The notes under the pieces: model-generated
The model's database searches: none
Seen by the model: only the letters and a program-made list of their open reading frames with translations
What the model was told of the DNA's origin: nothing
Part shown: in pieces, positions 35,336 through 43,909 of the stretch
Layout of the letters: each line of letters begins with the position of its first letter
Numbering within the stretch: position 1 is the first letter of the stretch
Source: Accumulibacter sp031732795
GTDB taxonomy: Bacteria; Pseudomonadota; Gammaproteobacteria; Burkholderiales; Rhodocyclaceae
Direction: 5' to 3'
DNA length: 64,000 nt
Assembly (NCBI GenBank): GCA_031732795.1
Contig: JAVMKC010000077.1
Coordinates: forward strand, 13,886 to 77,885
Made by a program: the position numbers and the translations under genes

Positions 35336-36501
35336 GGTTTGAACAGTTCGCGGCGCAGCGTTTTCAGCGTCTCGCGCAGCTTGCTTTCGTCGGTCAGCAC
35401 CTTGTCGTCGTCCGCGGAGCGGGGACGGACGCCGTGCGCCAGGGCGTTGCGCAGATGTTCGAGCTGGCGGACCACCGGTGTCTGCACGCTGGCCGCCTGA
35501 TACGCTTCGCGCCGGCAGTCGAAGTCGTTGGGGTTGTCGCGCCGGTCGTTGCAGGCCCGGGTGACGAAGGCTTCGTAGAGCAGGATCGCCGCCCGCAGGT
35601 AATCGTGGCGGTCGTAGTAGGCGTCGGCCAGCGAGCGCTCCCAGTCGTCGCGTCGCGGGCCGCGGAACCAGCCGATGCGTTTCTTGAGCGTTTCGCGGAA
35701 CAGGTGGCCGAGCCGCCCGCGATGCGTTTCGATCGCCGAAAAGACGCCGGTCAGCATTTCGCGCGCCTTGACCGGGTTGTTGGTCCGTTCGTAATACGCC
35801 GCCGTCGCCAGTTGCCGGGCGCGCGCCGCCTGCAGACCGTCGGCTTCGAGCAGTGGCGCGAAAACGGCGTAGTCGCCATCCTTGTCGTAACAGGCCAGCG
35901 CGTCGACCCAGTCGAGCAGGGTCAACAACCCGCCGAGCCGCAGCACCGGCGTTTCGCCGGCCGGTGAGCGCATGTCCCAGGCGCCGTAATAGACGTCCTC
36001 GACGGTGACGCCGACCACCCGCGCCAGATAGCGCGCGGCGACCAGCGCCAGCACCGGCAGGTGGCGGAAGGAATGCGTCACGTCCAGGCACAGCCGTTCG
36101 CCCGGCGCGACGACCGCCGCCAGCCGCTGCAGGATGTCGACCTGCTCGGCGACGTCGCGAGCATAGGGAATCAGCAGGCCGACGACGGGAATGCCGAGCC
36201 GCCCGGCCAGTTCCCGACAGGGCAGTTCGAGCAGCGTTTCATCGACCTGTTCGTGCTCGACCGCAGCCATCAATTCGAGAACGGCGCCGTCGTCGGCGCC
36301 CTGGCGTTCGAAAAAGACGTCCCACATGCTGCCGCGCGTGCCGACGACGATCAGCCGTTCGGCCCGCAGATGGTCGGCCAGCGCCAGCCCGAAGAACGGC
36401 ACGTTACGGGTCGAGCCATCGTCGAAACGGTAGGTGGTGGTCTGATAGCCGGTTTGCGGGTCGCTGCGGCCTTTGCCGAGGAAACTGATCAGTGTGGTCA
36501 T
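35332..36501 (-). CDS. Csx1-like CARF-HEPN ribonuclease (DxTHG-motif family)
   Basis: Predicted cOA-activated accessory RNase, 389 residues. The N-terminal CARF domain starts TLISFLGKGRSDPQTGYQTT. LCLDVTHSFRHLPVL holds the DxTH signature of the TIGR02549/TM1812 group, which may bind the cyclic nucleotide. The C-terminal helical domain carries HEPN motif RNALAHG (Arg351 to His356, R-x4-H), the RNase active site. Placed just upstream of cas10, it is the likely effector of the Cas10 signal. Whether it responds to cA4 or cA6 cannot be told. Confidence 0.85.
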   Translation of the reverse strand: MTTLISFLGKGRSDPQTGYQTTTYRFDDGSTRNVPFFGLALADHLRAERLIVVGTRGSMWDVFFERQGADDGAVLELMAAVEHEQVDETLLELPCRELAGRLGIPVVGLLIPYARDVAEQVDILQRLAAVVAPGERLCLDVTHSFRHLPVLALVAARYLARVVGVTVEDVYYGAWDMRSPAGETPVLRLGGLLTLLDWVDALACYDKDGDYAVFAPLLEADGLQAARARQLATAAYYERTNNPVKAREMLTGVFSAIETHRGRLGHLFRETLKKRIGWFRGPRRDDWERSLADAYYDRHDYLRAAILLYEAFVTRACNDRRDNPNDFDCRREAYQAASVQTPVVRQLEHLRNALAHGVRPRSADDDKVLTDESKLRETLKTLRRELFKP

Positions 36502-36597
36502 GATTGGGTTCCGGAGGTAATCGATCGATGCGGAAGAGCGAGGTTTGGCCGGGCGTCCGGCGCGTAATCACAGGCGTGGCAGACGCGTTTCATCCGT

Positions 36598-37749
36598 TCA
36601 AACCGCTTCGGGCGGCGGCAATTCGCGGTAGTGGATCGCTGCCGCGGGCAAGTCGAGCCGGTACCGCCGCGGCAGCGTGCCGCCGTCGCTGATCAGGTAC
36701 GGTCCGGCGGCGGGGCCCAGTTCGTGGCGCAGCGCCTTTCTGAGCTTCGACAGATGCGTCGAGAAGTAGCTGCCGTCCATTCCCTCACGCAACGCACGCG
36801 TGGTGGGATTGCGGTCGCCGAACGGCCCGACGATCCAACGCCATTCGTTCAGGTAGCGCGTTTTCCATGCCTCGTCCGGTGCCTCCTTGGTCGGCGCCGG
36901 CAGCGGCGGCTCGGCGCGTTGTGCGCGGCGGGCAAAGACGCTGAGCAGCGCCAGTTCGGCAGGCGGCAGGATGAAGGTCCGGCTGGCGGCGCAAACGCGC
37001 CGGTTGGCCAGATCGATCACCAGTTCCTTGGGCGCCAGCGCGTGACGGGCAGCGGCGACGGTCTCGTTGTAACTGGCGCGGCCGCTGAGCAGGGCCTCCG
37101 GCAGACCGTGACGCAAGCTGACGAACGGCAGTTCGGCCAGCGTCACCCGCGCCTGCGCGGTATCGACCAGGCGGCCGCCGGCGACTTCGAGAGTCCGGCT
37201 GACCGGCGTCGGGTAATAGAAGCCGATGCTCGATTCGAAAGGCTCGGAGACCAGCACGTGCGACAACCGGTCCTGCGGCCGGCCATGGAGCGACAGCGCG
37301 TAGCCCAGAAAGAAGCCCATCGTCTTGCGGCCGCCGGCGATCGAGACATGCAGCGCGCAATCCGGGTCGGCGGTGAATTCGCGGATCACGGCGGTGATGT
37401 CGTCGGCCGCCCGACGGTTGTCTTCGGGAGAGCGGATGTCGTCGAGCGCTACACCGTCTCCGGCGCCGAGCACGTGGATCGTCCCGGCGTCGAAACGGAT
37501 CGGCGGCAGCGCGTAATCCCGGCACAAGTGGTGGAACCAGCCGGGATCGTTCGACAGCAGCGCCAGTCGCGCTTTCTCGGCGCCGTTGCCGGTGGTGATC
37601 AAATGGATTTCGGTCGGCACGAAAGCCCGCTCCGCCGGCGCGACGGCCAACGCGTAAAGGGTTTCGGTGACGATCTGCGGCGACAGGCCGGTGACGGCGA
37701 CGAGAATCCGCCGCGGGTAATCGGCCGGATGGTGGCGAGTGGCATGCAT
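36598..37749 (-). CDS. CARF-domain protein of NE0113 type fused to an OmpR-like winged helix
   Basis: First gene of the csm locus, 383 residues. Residues 1 to about 215 form a CARF domain: RRILVAVTGLSPQIVTETLY, LITTGNG, then HVSIAGGRKTMGFFLGYAL, patterns of the NE0113 (TIGR02584) family, some members of which are annotated Csm6-type ring nucleases. The rest looks like a PhoB/OmpR effector domain: ELVIDLANRRVCAASRTFIL, PPAELALLSVFARRA, STHLSKLRKALRHELG, then RRYRLDLP. I infer a cOA-responsive DNA-binding protein, possibly autoregulatory. No HEPN active site is evident, and ring-nuclease activity is possible. Confidence 0.8.
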   Translation of the reverse strand: MHATRHHPADYPRRILVAVTGLSPQIVTETLYALAVAPAERAFVPTEIHLITTGNGAEKARLALLSNDPGWFHHLCRDYALPPIRFDAGTIHVLGAGDGVALDDIRSPEDNRRAADDITAVIREFTADPDCALHVSIAGGRKTMGFFLGYALSLHGRPQDRLSHVLVSEPFESSIGFYYPTPVSRTLEVAGGRLVDTAQARVTLAELPFVSLRHGLPEALLSGRASYNETVAAARHALAPKELVIDLANRRVCAASRTFILPPAELALLSVFARRAQRAEPPLPAPTKEAPDEAWKTRYLNEWRWIVGPFGDRNPTTRALREGMDGSYFSTHLSKLRKALRHELGPAAGPYLISDGGTLPRRYRLDLPAAAIHYRELPPPEAV

Positions 37750-38320
37750 CGGTTCGTTTCAGTGGGTGGGAACTGCCGACGATTATCCGGGGTGTTTGCC
37801 CGGTCGCTGCCGATGGCAAGCTTGCGGCGGTGAGCTCCCCATTCGCCGCTATCGTGCCATGACTGTTGGTTGGCAATTGTCACATAAAAGCAATTCGTTG
37901 CATCCAGTATTTCGACTCGTTGGCGCCTCGGGCGGCATTGGGCCTTTGGCGTCCGAACGTTGAAACTTGGCCGAATCAGTTTGCTAATCGTCCAGGAGAA
38001 GCTGGAAACCAAAACGTGGCAGGCAGAGAGAAGCGCCGGGGGAATCATTTGCGCTTGCACCTCACCACCGATCATGATTTTTTCTGGTTCCCAAAGTCCG
38101 CCTTGGGAACCCCATTTTTTGAAATTCCCGCTTGCGGACCGCGGCTTCGCAGATCAGATCAGGCCGGGAAAGGACGCTGGAGCGTCCCGGAGTGGGTTCC
38201 CAAGGTGGGCCTTGGGAACCAAACAGACGGTAAATCCTGGGACTCAGAAAGTTGATCGGTGGTAAGGCGCTTGCACCGACCCGCTTTCTGCGGAGCCGCC
38301 CGCGGCCTACAATGCACCTC
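37750..38320. other. Intergenic region upstream of the csm locus
   Basis: About 570 bases between two divergent genes. The csm promoter should lie in 37750-37950, but no strong sigma-70 match was seen. The right half contains the 137-bp palindromic element at 38084-38220, flanked by the near-matching inverted 10-mers CCACCGATCA (about 38063) and TGATCGGTGG (about 38253). No gene was recognised. Confidence 0.5.
38084..38220 (+). repeat. 137-bp palindromic element, family A, copy 1
   Basis: It has a hairpin at each end (GGTTCCCAAAG...CCTTGGGAACC and GGTTCCCAAGG...CCTTGGGAACC) and an internal hairpin GGACGCT-GG-AGCGTCC. A copy of the same length lies at 51872-52008 in the opposite orientation. 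It resembles the GTTCCCA-type palindromic repeats scattered between genes in many proteobacteria; the family link is from memory. Confidence 0.8.
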
Positions 38321-39094
38321 ATGAAACCGCTCAACGAACTCCGCTTTGCCGTGAGCGATCGCATCAACGATGCCGAGGTCGGGCCAAGGCACGTCCCGTT
38401 GAGCCTGCTCGGCGACTTTCAGAAGGAGGTCAGCGACTTTCTCAAAGGCTCAGGCCGCGATGTCGATCCGGCGGAGGTGCTGATTGCCGTCGAGGACGGC
38501 TCCTTGGCATTGGTCACCACCGGGCTGCTGGCGGCCGCAACACTCTGGGCGGATCTTGAACGCCTGCAATCGCCCGATTCACTGAGTTCGATCGACGCCA
38601 AGCGTGCCGCCGTGATCGAACGCTGGCAGACAGCGGCACGGCAAAATCCTCATCGTAAATACAAGATTGCCGATGCGGTAGCGCAGGTGCGTGTCGCCAT
38701 TGATTCATCGTCGGACTTCCGCAGGGTTGAGGACCTATGGGTTCAGGTTGAAAAATACCTGTCCGGTCGGATCGTCGATTGGGGGGGCAAGACCCGGGCC
38801 AACGTCCATCTTGAAACGGAAGATGGCACGGTTCTCGTGGTTGCCACCACGCAGGAACTGCTCGTGCAGGAAAAGCAGAATCGGCTCTATCGTCCGACCC
38901 TGCTGCATATCGCCGCCGAGGAAAATCTGCTGACCGGGCGACTGCGCAATCTCCGCTTGCTGGCGTTTGAAGCACATCGACCGGCGTACGACGAAAACGA
39001 ATTTCAACAAATGGTCAGCCGTGGAACGGCCGCCTGGGCCGATGTGCCGAATGCGACGGAATGGCTGGAAGAGTTGCGGAGCGACTCCCAATGA
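38321..39094 (+). CDS. Unrecognised protein coupled to a PIN toxin gene
   Basis: A 257-residue soluble protein, MKPLNELRFAVSDRINDAEV onward. No DNA-binding VapB-like domain is evident. It has an N-terminal helical region and a mixed alpha/beta C-terminal half (ANVHLETEDGTVLVVATTQE). Its stop overlaps the ATG of the PIN gene (ATGA), the layout of toxin-antitoxin pairs, so it may be the antidote or a substrate-recognition partner. The family is not recognised. An ATG at 38312 is an alternative start. Confidence 0.6.
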   Translation: MKPLNELRFAVSDRINDAEVGPRHVPLSLLGDFQKEVSDFLKGSGRDVDPAEVLIAVEDGSLALVTTGLLAAATLWADLERLQSPDSLSSIDAKRAAVIERWQTAARQNPHRKYKIADAVAQVRVAIDSSSDFRRVEDLWVQVEKYLSGRIVDWGGKTRANVHLETEDGTVLVVATTQELLVQEKQNRLYRPTLLHIAAEENLLTGRLRNLRLLAFEAHRPAYDENEFQQMVSRGTAAWADVPNATEWLEELRSDSQ

Positions 39095-39756
39095 CGGCCG
39101 CCGTTTTGCTGGACACGAGTTTCCTGATTTCCTTGGTCGATCAAAAACGGCTCAATCACGGTGTTGCTGCCCAGTATTACCGTGCAATGCTCGAACAACA
39201 AGTGCCGATGTATTTTTCGGCGATTGTCGCCGCGGAATTCGAGATCAAGCAAGCCATCACCGATTTGCCGCTGAAAAATTTCCGCTCGATCCCGTTCAAC
39301 ATCCTGCATGCCCGAGAAGCCGGACGTTTGTGGAATGCGCTTGGCAAGCGCGACGCAGGTGATACCCGCCATGTCGTGCGCGATGATGTGAAGTTGATTG
39401 CGCAGGCCTGCCGCGAATCGATCCCCTTCATCTTGACCGAGGACGCATCGACCCTGTACAAATACTGCAAGCGTCTGAAAGAAGCCGGCTCGGCCCAGAT
39501 CCGAGCCCTCAAACTTGTCGATGGAAAAAATGACCCTCTCTGTAGCCGTTTATATCTTTCCAGAGGTGGAAGTTCTGGACTTCGCCGGACCGTTCGAGGT
39601 GTTCACCACCGCTTCGCGGGTGTTTGGGCGTCGCCACCCTGGCGAGCCGGCGCCTTTCACCGTTTTTACCGTCGCCCAATCTCTGCAACCGGTTCGGGCA
39701 CGTGCCGGGCTGAGTGTCGTGCCGGACTTTGCGATTCGCTCCTGTCCGACACCTGA
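39091..39756 (+). CDS. PIN-domain ribonuclease (VapC-like toxin) with abnormal 3' end
   Basis: PIN domain with the four acidic residues in order: Asp8 (LLDTSFLISL), Glu49 (AAEFEIKQ), Asp99 (RDDVKLIAQA) and Asp118 (LTEDAST), so RNase activity is plausible. The domain is complete by about residue 145 (RALKLVDG). After that the frame has no stop and runs about 75 codons antiphase through the start of the next gene, giving 221 residues with an Arg-rich, non-natural tail. Loss of the original stop by a small deletion or frameshift is likely. Confidence 0.72.
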   Translation: MTAAVLLDTSFLISLVDQKRLNHGVAAQYYRAMLEQQVPMYFSAIVAAEFEIKQAITDLPLKNFRSIPFNILHAREAGRLWNALGKRDAGDTRHVVRDDVKLIAQACRESIPFILTEDASTLYKYCKRLKEAGSAQIRALKLVDGKNDPLCSRLYLSRGGSSGLRRTVRGVHHRFAGVWASPPWRAGAFHRFYRRPISATGSGTCRAECRAGLCDSLLSDT

Positions 39757-40135
39757 CGTTTTATTGATCCCCGGCGGGGTGGTCGACCAGGAACTGCGAG
39801 ATTCGGCGTTGATCGCCTGGGTCGCTGAAAACGCCCGAAACGCAGTAATCACGGCTTCGGTGTGTACCGGCAGCTTCATTCTGGCGAAGGCCGGTTTGTT
39901 GACCGGCCGCTCGGCCACCACGCATTGGGAGGACCTGGCTGATTTTCGCGCCGCTTTTCCGGAGGTCATCGTTCGCGACGGTGTACGCTGGGTCGATGAA
40001 GGGTCGATCGTCTCCTCCGCGGGAATTGCTGCGGGTATCGACATGAGCCTGCACCTGGTGGCCCGCTTGGCTGGTGAGGATCTGGCACAGGCAACGGCCC
40101 GCCAGATGGATGTGCCGTACCGGAGCGCGGCCTGA
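39521..40135 (+). CDS. DJ-1/PfpI family protein, isonitrile-hydratase-like
   Basis: Class I glutamine-amidotransferase-like fold of about 204 residues: VAVYIFPEVEVLDFAGPFEV at the start, VLLIPGGVVDQEL, and the nucleophile elbow ASVCTGSFILAKAGLL with Cys115, followed by RSATTHWED. This pattern matches the single-domain DJ-1/PfpI proteins annotated as isonitrile hydratase or as the GlxA N-terminal domain, without an AraC domain. ATG at 39521 or 39530 is possible. Its 5' end is overlapped by the run-on PIN frame. Confidence 0.8.
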   Translation: MEKMTLSVAVYIFPEVEVLDFAGPFEVFTTASRVFGRRHPGEPAPFTVFTVAQSLQPVRARAGLSVVPDFAIRSCPTPDVLLIPGGVVDQELRDSALIAWVAENARNAVITASVCTGSFILAKAGLLTGRSATTHWEDLADFRAAFPEVIVRDGVRWVDEGSIVSSAGIAAGIDMSLHLVARLAGEDLAQATARQMDVPYRSAA

Positions 40136-40387
40136 CCGGTCTCCGCCGGCACTGTTCGTCGCCTGCGGGTCCGTGCTCGGCGAGTTGATCCGCGTGAGCG
40201 GTATCGATTCGGGATTCAATTAAGACGAGAGAAAACGAGAGCGGGCCGCTCCTGGCCATGCGACGTTGGCAAGTCGTCGACAGGCTGATCGGCGCCGGAT
40301 GCGCCGAACGCCAGAATCCAGGATCACGAGGCGCGCAGGTCGTGCGCTGCGGCATCCTGGGCCAGCGGACGGCGCCCTCGCGCCGCT

Positions 40388-41167
40388 TTACCAGCGTCCG
40401 GTGAAACCGGCGCCGACTGTATGCTGTGTCGGACCGCTGTGCAGGTTGCGGCGGTAGCCCATGTCCACGTCGATGTTCTTGCCGATGTGGTACTGCACGC
40501 CCAGCAGCGAATAGGAGAGGGTGTGATTGCTGGTCGGGTCGGCGTTGCGGCTGACACCGACATCCGCCCCGACCGTCCATTGTTCGTTCGGCGAGAAAAG
40601 CAGCGCGGTCGAGGCGTTCCACAGATTTTTGCGATCGCCGGTCTTGTTGTCGTTGTAGCTCAGTCCGCCATTGGCGATCAGCGCCCAGACGTCTTTCTGG
40701 TACTGGCCGAGCAGGTTGAGCGACGCGGTGCTGCGCCCGGCGCCCAGCCCTTTGTTTTCATTGCCAGATGGCAGCGTCACGATCGGTTTGAGCCCCACGC
40801 TCAATCCGTCCTCGTTCTCGTAGAAACGCCATTTGGCCTGCACGGCCATGTCGCCGAGTCCCTTGTTGGTCGGCTGGCCATCGGTCCGGTTGTACTGGTA
40901 GGGCAGGTTGACCGCCACGTCCAGCGTGTCGGTGGCGCCATAGGTGAGCGTGGCGTTGCCCACCTGATTGCGTGTCGTCGTGCCGTTGTCGCTGAAGCGG
41001 GTGCGGTCGGTATTGACTTCCAGCTGCCAATGCGCCGTGCCTTGCGTGCCGGTGTCATCGGTGATGAACGGATGCGCGGCATGGGCTCCGCCAGCGGCCG
41101 CCCAGGTCAACAGCAGAACCAGGGTATGCCGCGCGAACGGTGTGGATGGACGGATGGACGGTTGCAT
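40388..41167 (-). CDS. Outer-membrane beta-barrel, phenol-degradation MetA/transporter-like
   Basis: A 259-residue exported protein. The ATG at 41167 is chosen for its GGAGG 5 bases upstream and the following signal peptide (RHTLVLLLTWAAAGGAHAAH). The mature part is a run of amphipathic strands (LDVAVNLPYQYN, GLSVGLKPIVTLPSG, VDMGYRRNLHSG) ending in aromatic GFTGRW, as in outer-membrane barrels. Similar proteins are annotated as transporters of the MetA phenol-degradation group. Substrate unknown. Confidence 0.72.
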   Translation of the reverse strand: MQPSIRPSTPFARHTLVLLLTWAAAGGAHAAHPFITDDTGTQGTAHWQLEVNTDRTRFSDNGTTTRNQVGNATLTYGATDTLDVAVNLPYQYNRTDGQPTNKGLGDMAVQAKWRFYENEDGLSVGLKPIVTLPSGNENKGLGAGRSTASLNLLGQYQKDVWALIANGGLSYNDNKTGDRKNLWNASTALLFSPNEQWTVGADVGVSRNADPTSNHTLSYSLLGVQYHIGKNIDVDMGYRRNLHSGPTQHTVGAGFTGRW

Positions 41168-41556
41168 GCGGGCCTCCAGAATCAAAAAGGAAGAGTGGAG
41201 AACACTGCAGGTTTGCCGATTCTGCAGCGGATGGAAAGCGGCACGAGCCTGCCGCCATGGCGAATATTCTGGCTGGTGGGCATGACATGTCTTGCGTCGT
41301 CCTGGCCAGGTCATGGTCAGATCTGGCGCGCTGTTTCCGGCAGCCTTCCGGGGCGCCGGTGGCTCGTTCGCCGAGAATGTATCCGGTAGCGAAAGCGGGA
41401 GAATCGGCTTGCTTCGGTGCTGTGCATGCACTCTTCATCATCTTGTCGATGGCCATTGGTCAATTGGCCGTCACCCTGTCGGCCGTCACCACGGGCCGGA
41501 TTTTCGATAGTTTGGCCTCGTGTGCGGGATTCGAACGATAGCACCAAAGCGGGAGC
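41168..41556. other. Intergenic stretch, no gene seen
   Basis: About 390 bases between the beta-barrel gene start and the parC stop. Open frames exist on both strands without recognisable content. A 23-base stretch at 41513-41535 resembles a tRNA 3' end but was rejected as a tRNA. Confidence 0.4.
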
Positions 41557-43896
41557 CTATTCGGGGAAAACGTCCAGAATCACCTGATTCATCTGGCCGA
41601 CCGGTGAGCCGCGCCGGGCGCGCTGGCCGAGGTGACGGTCTTCCGAAGCCAGCGTCTTGGTACGGTTGCGCACCAGTCCCTTGATCGTTACCCGCGTGCC
41701 ACGGATCGGCAGAACGGCGCGCAGGCGTTCCTGGTCGTGCAAGGCGATGATCTGGATTCCCTTGCCGGCGGAGAGACGCTTCATTTGCGATAGCGGAAAG
41801 ATCAGCAAACGGCCGTCTTCGGACAAGGCGGCCAGATGGTCGGCGCCGACGAGGCGTACCGGCGGCAGGATGCTGGCGCCGTCTTCGACGGTCAGAAAAG
41901 TCTTGCCGGCTTTCTGGCGCGACAGCAGATCGCCGAAGCGGCCGACGAAACCGTAACCCGAGGTCTTGGCGAAGAGCAGTTCGTCTTCCGCTTGTCCGGT
42001 CAGCACATGCGCGATCTTGCCGCTGCCGAAGTCGACGAAAGAGGAGAGCGGCGCACCCATGCCGCGCCCATCCGGCAGGCTGGCGACCGCGACGGTGAAG
42101 GCGCGGCCCTCGGTAGACAAGATGACCAGGGAATCGACCGAGCGGCATTCGAACGTCGACCCGGCGCGGTCGCCGTCCTTGAAGGCGATTCCCGACAGAT
42201 CGAGCGCATGCCCCTGGCGGACGCGCGCCCAGCCCTTCTCGGAAATGATCACGGTTACCGGCTCGTCGGCGACGGCGGCGGCTTCGGCGCGCGAGGCGAT
42301 GGCGGCCGGTTCGACGACCGTGCGCCGGGCATCACCGTATTTCACGGCGTCGGCCTTGATTTCGCGGATCGTCTGCCGACGCAGCAAGGTATCGCTGTCG
42401 AGCAGTTTGAGCAGGCCGTCGCGTTCGGTGCGGAGTTTGGCCAGTTCCTGCTCGATGCGGATCCCTTCGAGCCCGGCCAGTTGGCGCAGGCGGATTTCGA
42501 GAATGTCTTCGGCCTGCCGGTCGGAGAGGGCGAAACGGGCGATCAGCGCCGCTTTGGGGTCGTCGGCTTCGCGGATGATGCGGATCACCAGATCGATGTT
42601 CAGGAAGACGATATGCCGTCCTTCGAGCAGGTGGATCCGGTCGTCGATTTTCTGCAGGCGGTACGCGCTGCGCCGATGGACGGTTTTCAGTCGGAAGGTG
42701 CACCATTCACCGATCAGGTCGACCAGCGACTTCTGGCACGGCCGGCCGTCGATGCCGACGGCGACCAGATTGATCGGCACCGGGCATTCCAGACTGGTGT
42801 GCGCCAGCAGCAGGCCGATGAATTCCTGACGATTGATCCGTGAACTGGTCGGTTCGAAGACCAGCCGCACGTCGTCGTCCTTGCCCGATTCGTCGCGGGC
42901 ACGGTCGAGTTGCGAGGCAAGCAAGGCCTTGAGTTGCGCGGCCGACTGTTCGACGGTTTTTTTGCCGGCTTTCGGCTGCGGGTTGAGCAGGTTGCCGATT
43001 TCGGCGAGCACCTTGGCCGACGACACACCGGGCGGCAATTCGGTGCATACCACTTGCCAGGCGCCGCGAGCCAATTCCTCGATCTGGTAGCGCGCACGCA
43101 CGCGCAGGCTGCCGCGGCCGCTGGCGTAGGCGGCGGCGATGTCGCTGGCCGGGGAAATGATCTGGCCGCCGCCGGGATAATCCGGCGCCGGCAGATGGAC
43201 GAGCAATTCGTTCAGCCCGGCGCCGGGATGTTCGATTTTGTGGATCGCCGCGGCGGCGACTTCGTGCAGATTGTGCGAGGGAATTTCGGTGGCCATGCCG
43301 ACGGCGATTCCCGACGCGCCGTTGAGCAGCAGGAAAGGCAGGCGTGCCGGCAGGAAGGCCGGCTCCTCCATCGATCCGTCGTAATTGGGCTGAAAATCGA
43401 CGGTGCCTTCGCCGAGTTCGCCGAGCAGCAACTCGGCGATCGGCGTCAGCCGCGCTTCGGTGTAGCGCATCGCCGCCGGGTTGTCGCCGTCGCGCGAGCC
43501 GAAATTGCCCTGACCGTCGACCAGCGGATAGCGCAAGGTGAAGGGTTGGGCGACGCGAACCATCGCGTCGTAGGCCGAGGTGTCGCCGTGCGGATGGAAT
43601 TTACCGATCACGTCGCCGACGACGCGCGCCGATTTGACCGGTTTGGCGGTCGGATTCAGCCCGAGTTCGCGCATCGCGTACAACACGCGCCGCTGGACCG
43701 GTTTCAGTCCGTCCTTGACGTCCGGCAGCGCCCGGCCCTTGACCACGGCGATGGCGTAATCGAGATAATCGCGCGCCGCCGAGTCGTGCAGCAGAATGCT
43801 GTCGCTGTCGTTATCCTCGTCGCTGCCGCCGGGCGGTGCCGGCGTGGGTGGCGGCGGCAGATTGTCGAACAGGTCGGGGGTGGAGTCTTTACGCAC
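41557..43896 (-). CDS. parC: DNA topoisomerase IV subunit A
   Basis: DNA cleavage-religation subunit that decatenates daughter chromosomes. The 779-residue protein has the winged-helix active site AAMRYTEARLT (Tyr145) and a quinolone-determining region GKFHPHGDTSAYDAM with Thr106 and Asp110 at the usual Ser80/Glu84 positions. The C-terminal domain has beta-pinwheel-like repeats. A GTG start at 43896 lies 13 bases after the parE stop, so parE-parC form an operon. Confidence 0.95.
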   Translation of the reverse strand: MRKDSTPDLFDNLPPPPTPAPPGGSDEDNDSDSILLHDSAARDYLDYAIAVVKGRALPDVKDGLKPVQRRVLYAMRELGLNPTAKPVKSARVVGDVIGKFHPHGDTSAYDAMVRVAQPFTLRYPLVDGQGNFGSRDGDNPAAMRYTEARLTPIAELLLGELGEGTVDFQPNYDGSMEEPAFLPARLPFLLLNGASGIAVGMATEIPSHNLHEVAAAAIHKIEHPGAGLNELLVHLPAPDYPGGGQIISPASDIAAAYASGRGSLRVRARYQIEELARGAWQVVCTELPPGVSSAKVLAEIGNLLNPQPKAGKKTVEQSAAQLKALLASQLDRARDESGKDDDVRLVFEPTSSRINRQEFIGLLLAHTSLECPVPINLVAVGIDGRPCQKSLVDLIGEWCTFRLKTVHRRSAYRLQKIDDRIHLLEGRHIVFLNIDLVIRIIREADDPKAALIARFALSDRQAEDILEIRLRQLAGLEGIRIEQELAKLRTERDGLLKLLDSDTLLRRQTIREIKADAVKYGDARRTVVEPAAIASRAEAAAVADEPVTVIISEKGWARVRQGHALDLSGIAFKDGDRAGSTFECRSVDSLVILSTEGRAFTVAVASLPDGRGMGAPLSSFVDFGSGKIAHVLTGQAEDELLFAKTSGYGFVGRFGDLLSRQKAGKTFLTVEDGASILPPVRLVGADHLAALSEDGRLLIFPLSQMKRLSAGKGIQIIALHDQERLRAVLPIRGTRVTIKGLVRNRTKTLASEDRHLGQRARRGSPVGQMNQVILDVFPE

Positions 43897-43909
43897 CGTC
43901 GGTCGATCC

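Noticed and set aside
36700..36760. R-x4-H (RKALRH) in the CARF-wHTH protein as a possible HEPN site
   Set aside because: It sits in the helix expected to be the recognition helix of the winged-helix domain, and the surrounding HEPN pattern is absent.
24369..37825. GGCAAGCTTGC(C) occurring near 24372, 32407 and 37814 as direct repeats bounding the cas locus
   Set aside because: Only about 11-12 palindromic bases are shared, one copy is inside the operon and the flanks differ, so chance is likely.
41513..41535. tRNA 3'-end-like sequence (minus strand TTCGAATCCCGC... ending CCA), possible attachment site
   Set aside because: The 5' half of the T-stem does not pair, no acceptor partner or anticodon arm is present, and no second copy was seen in the window.
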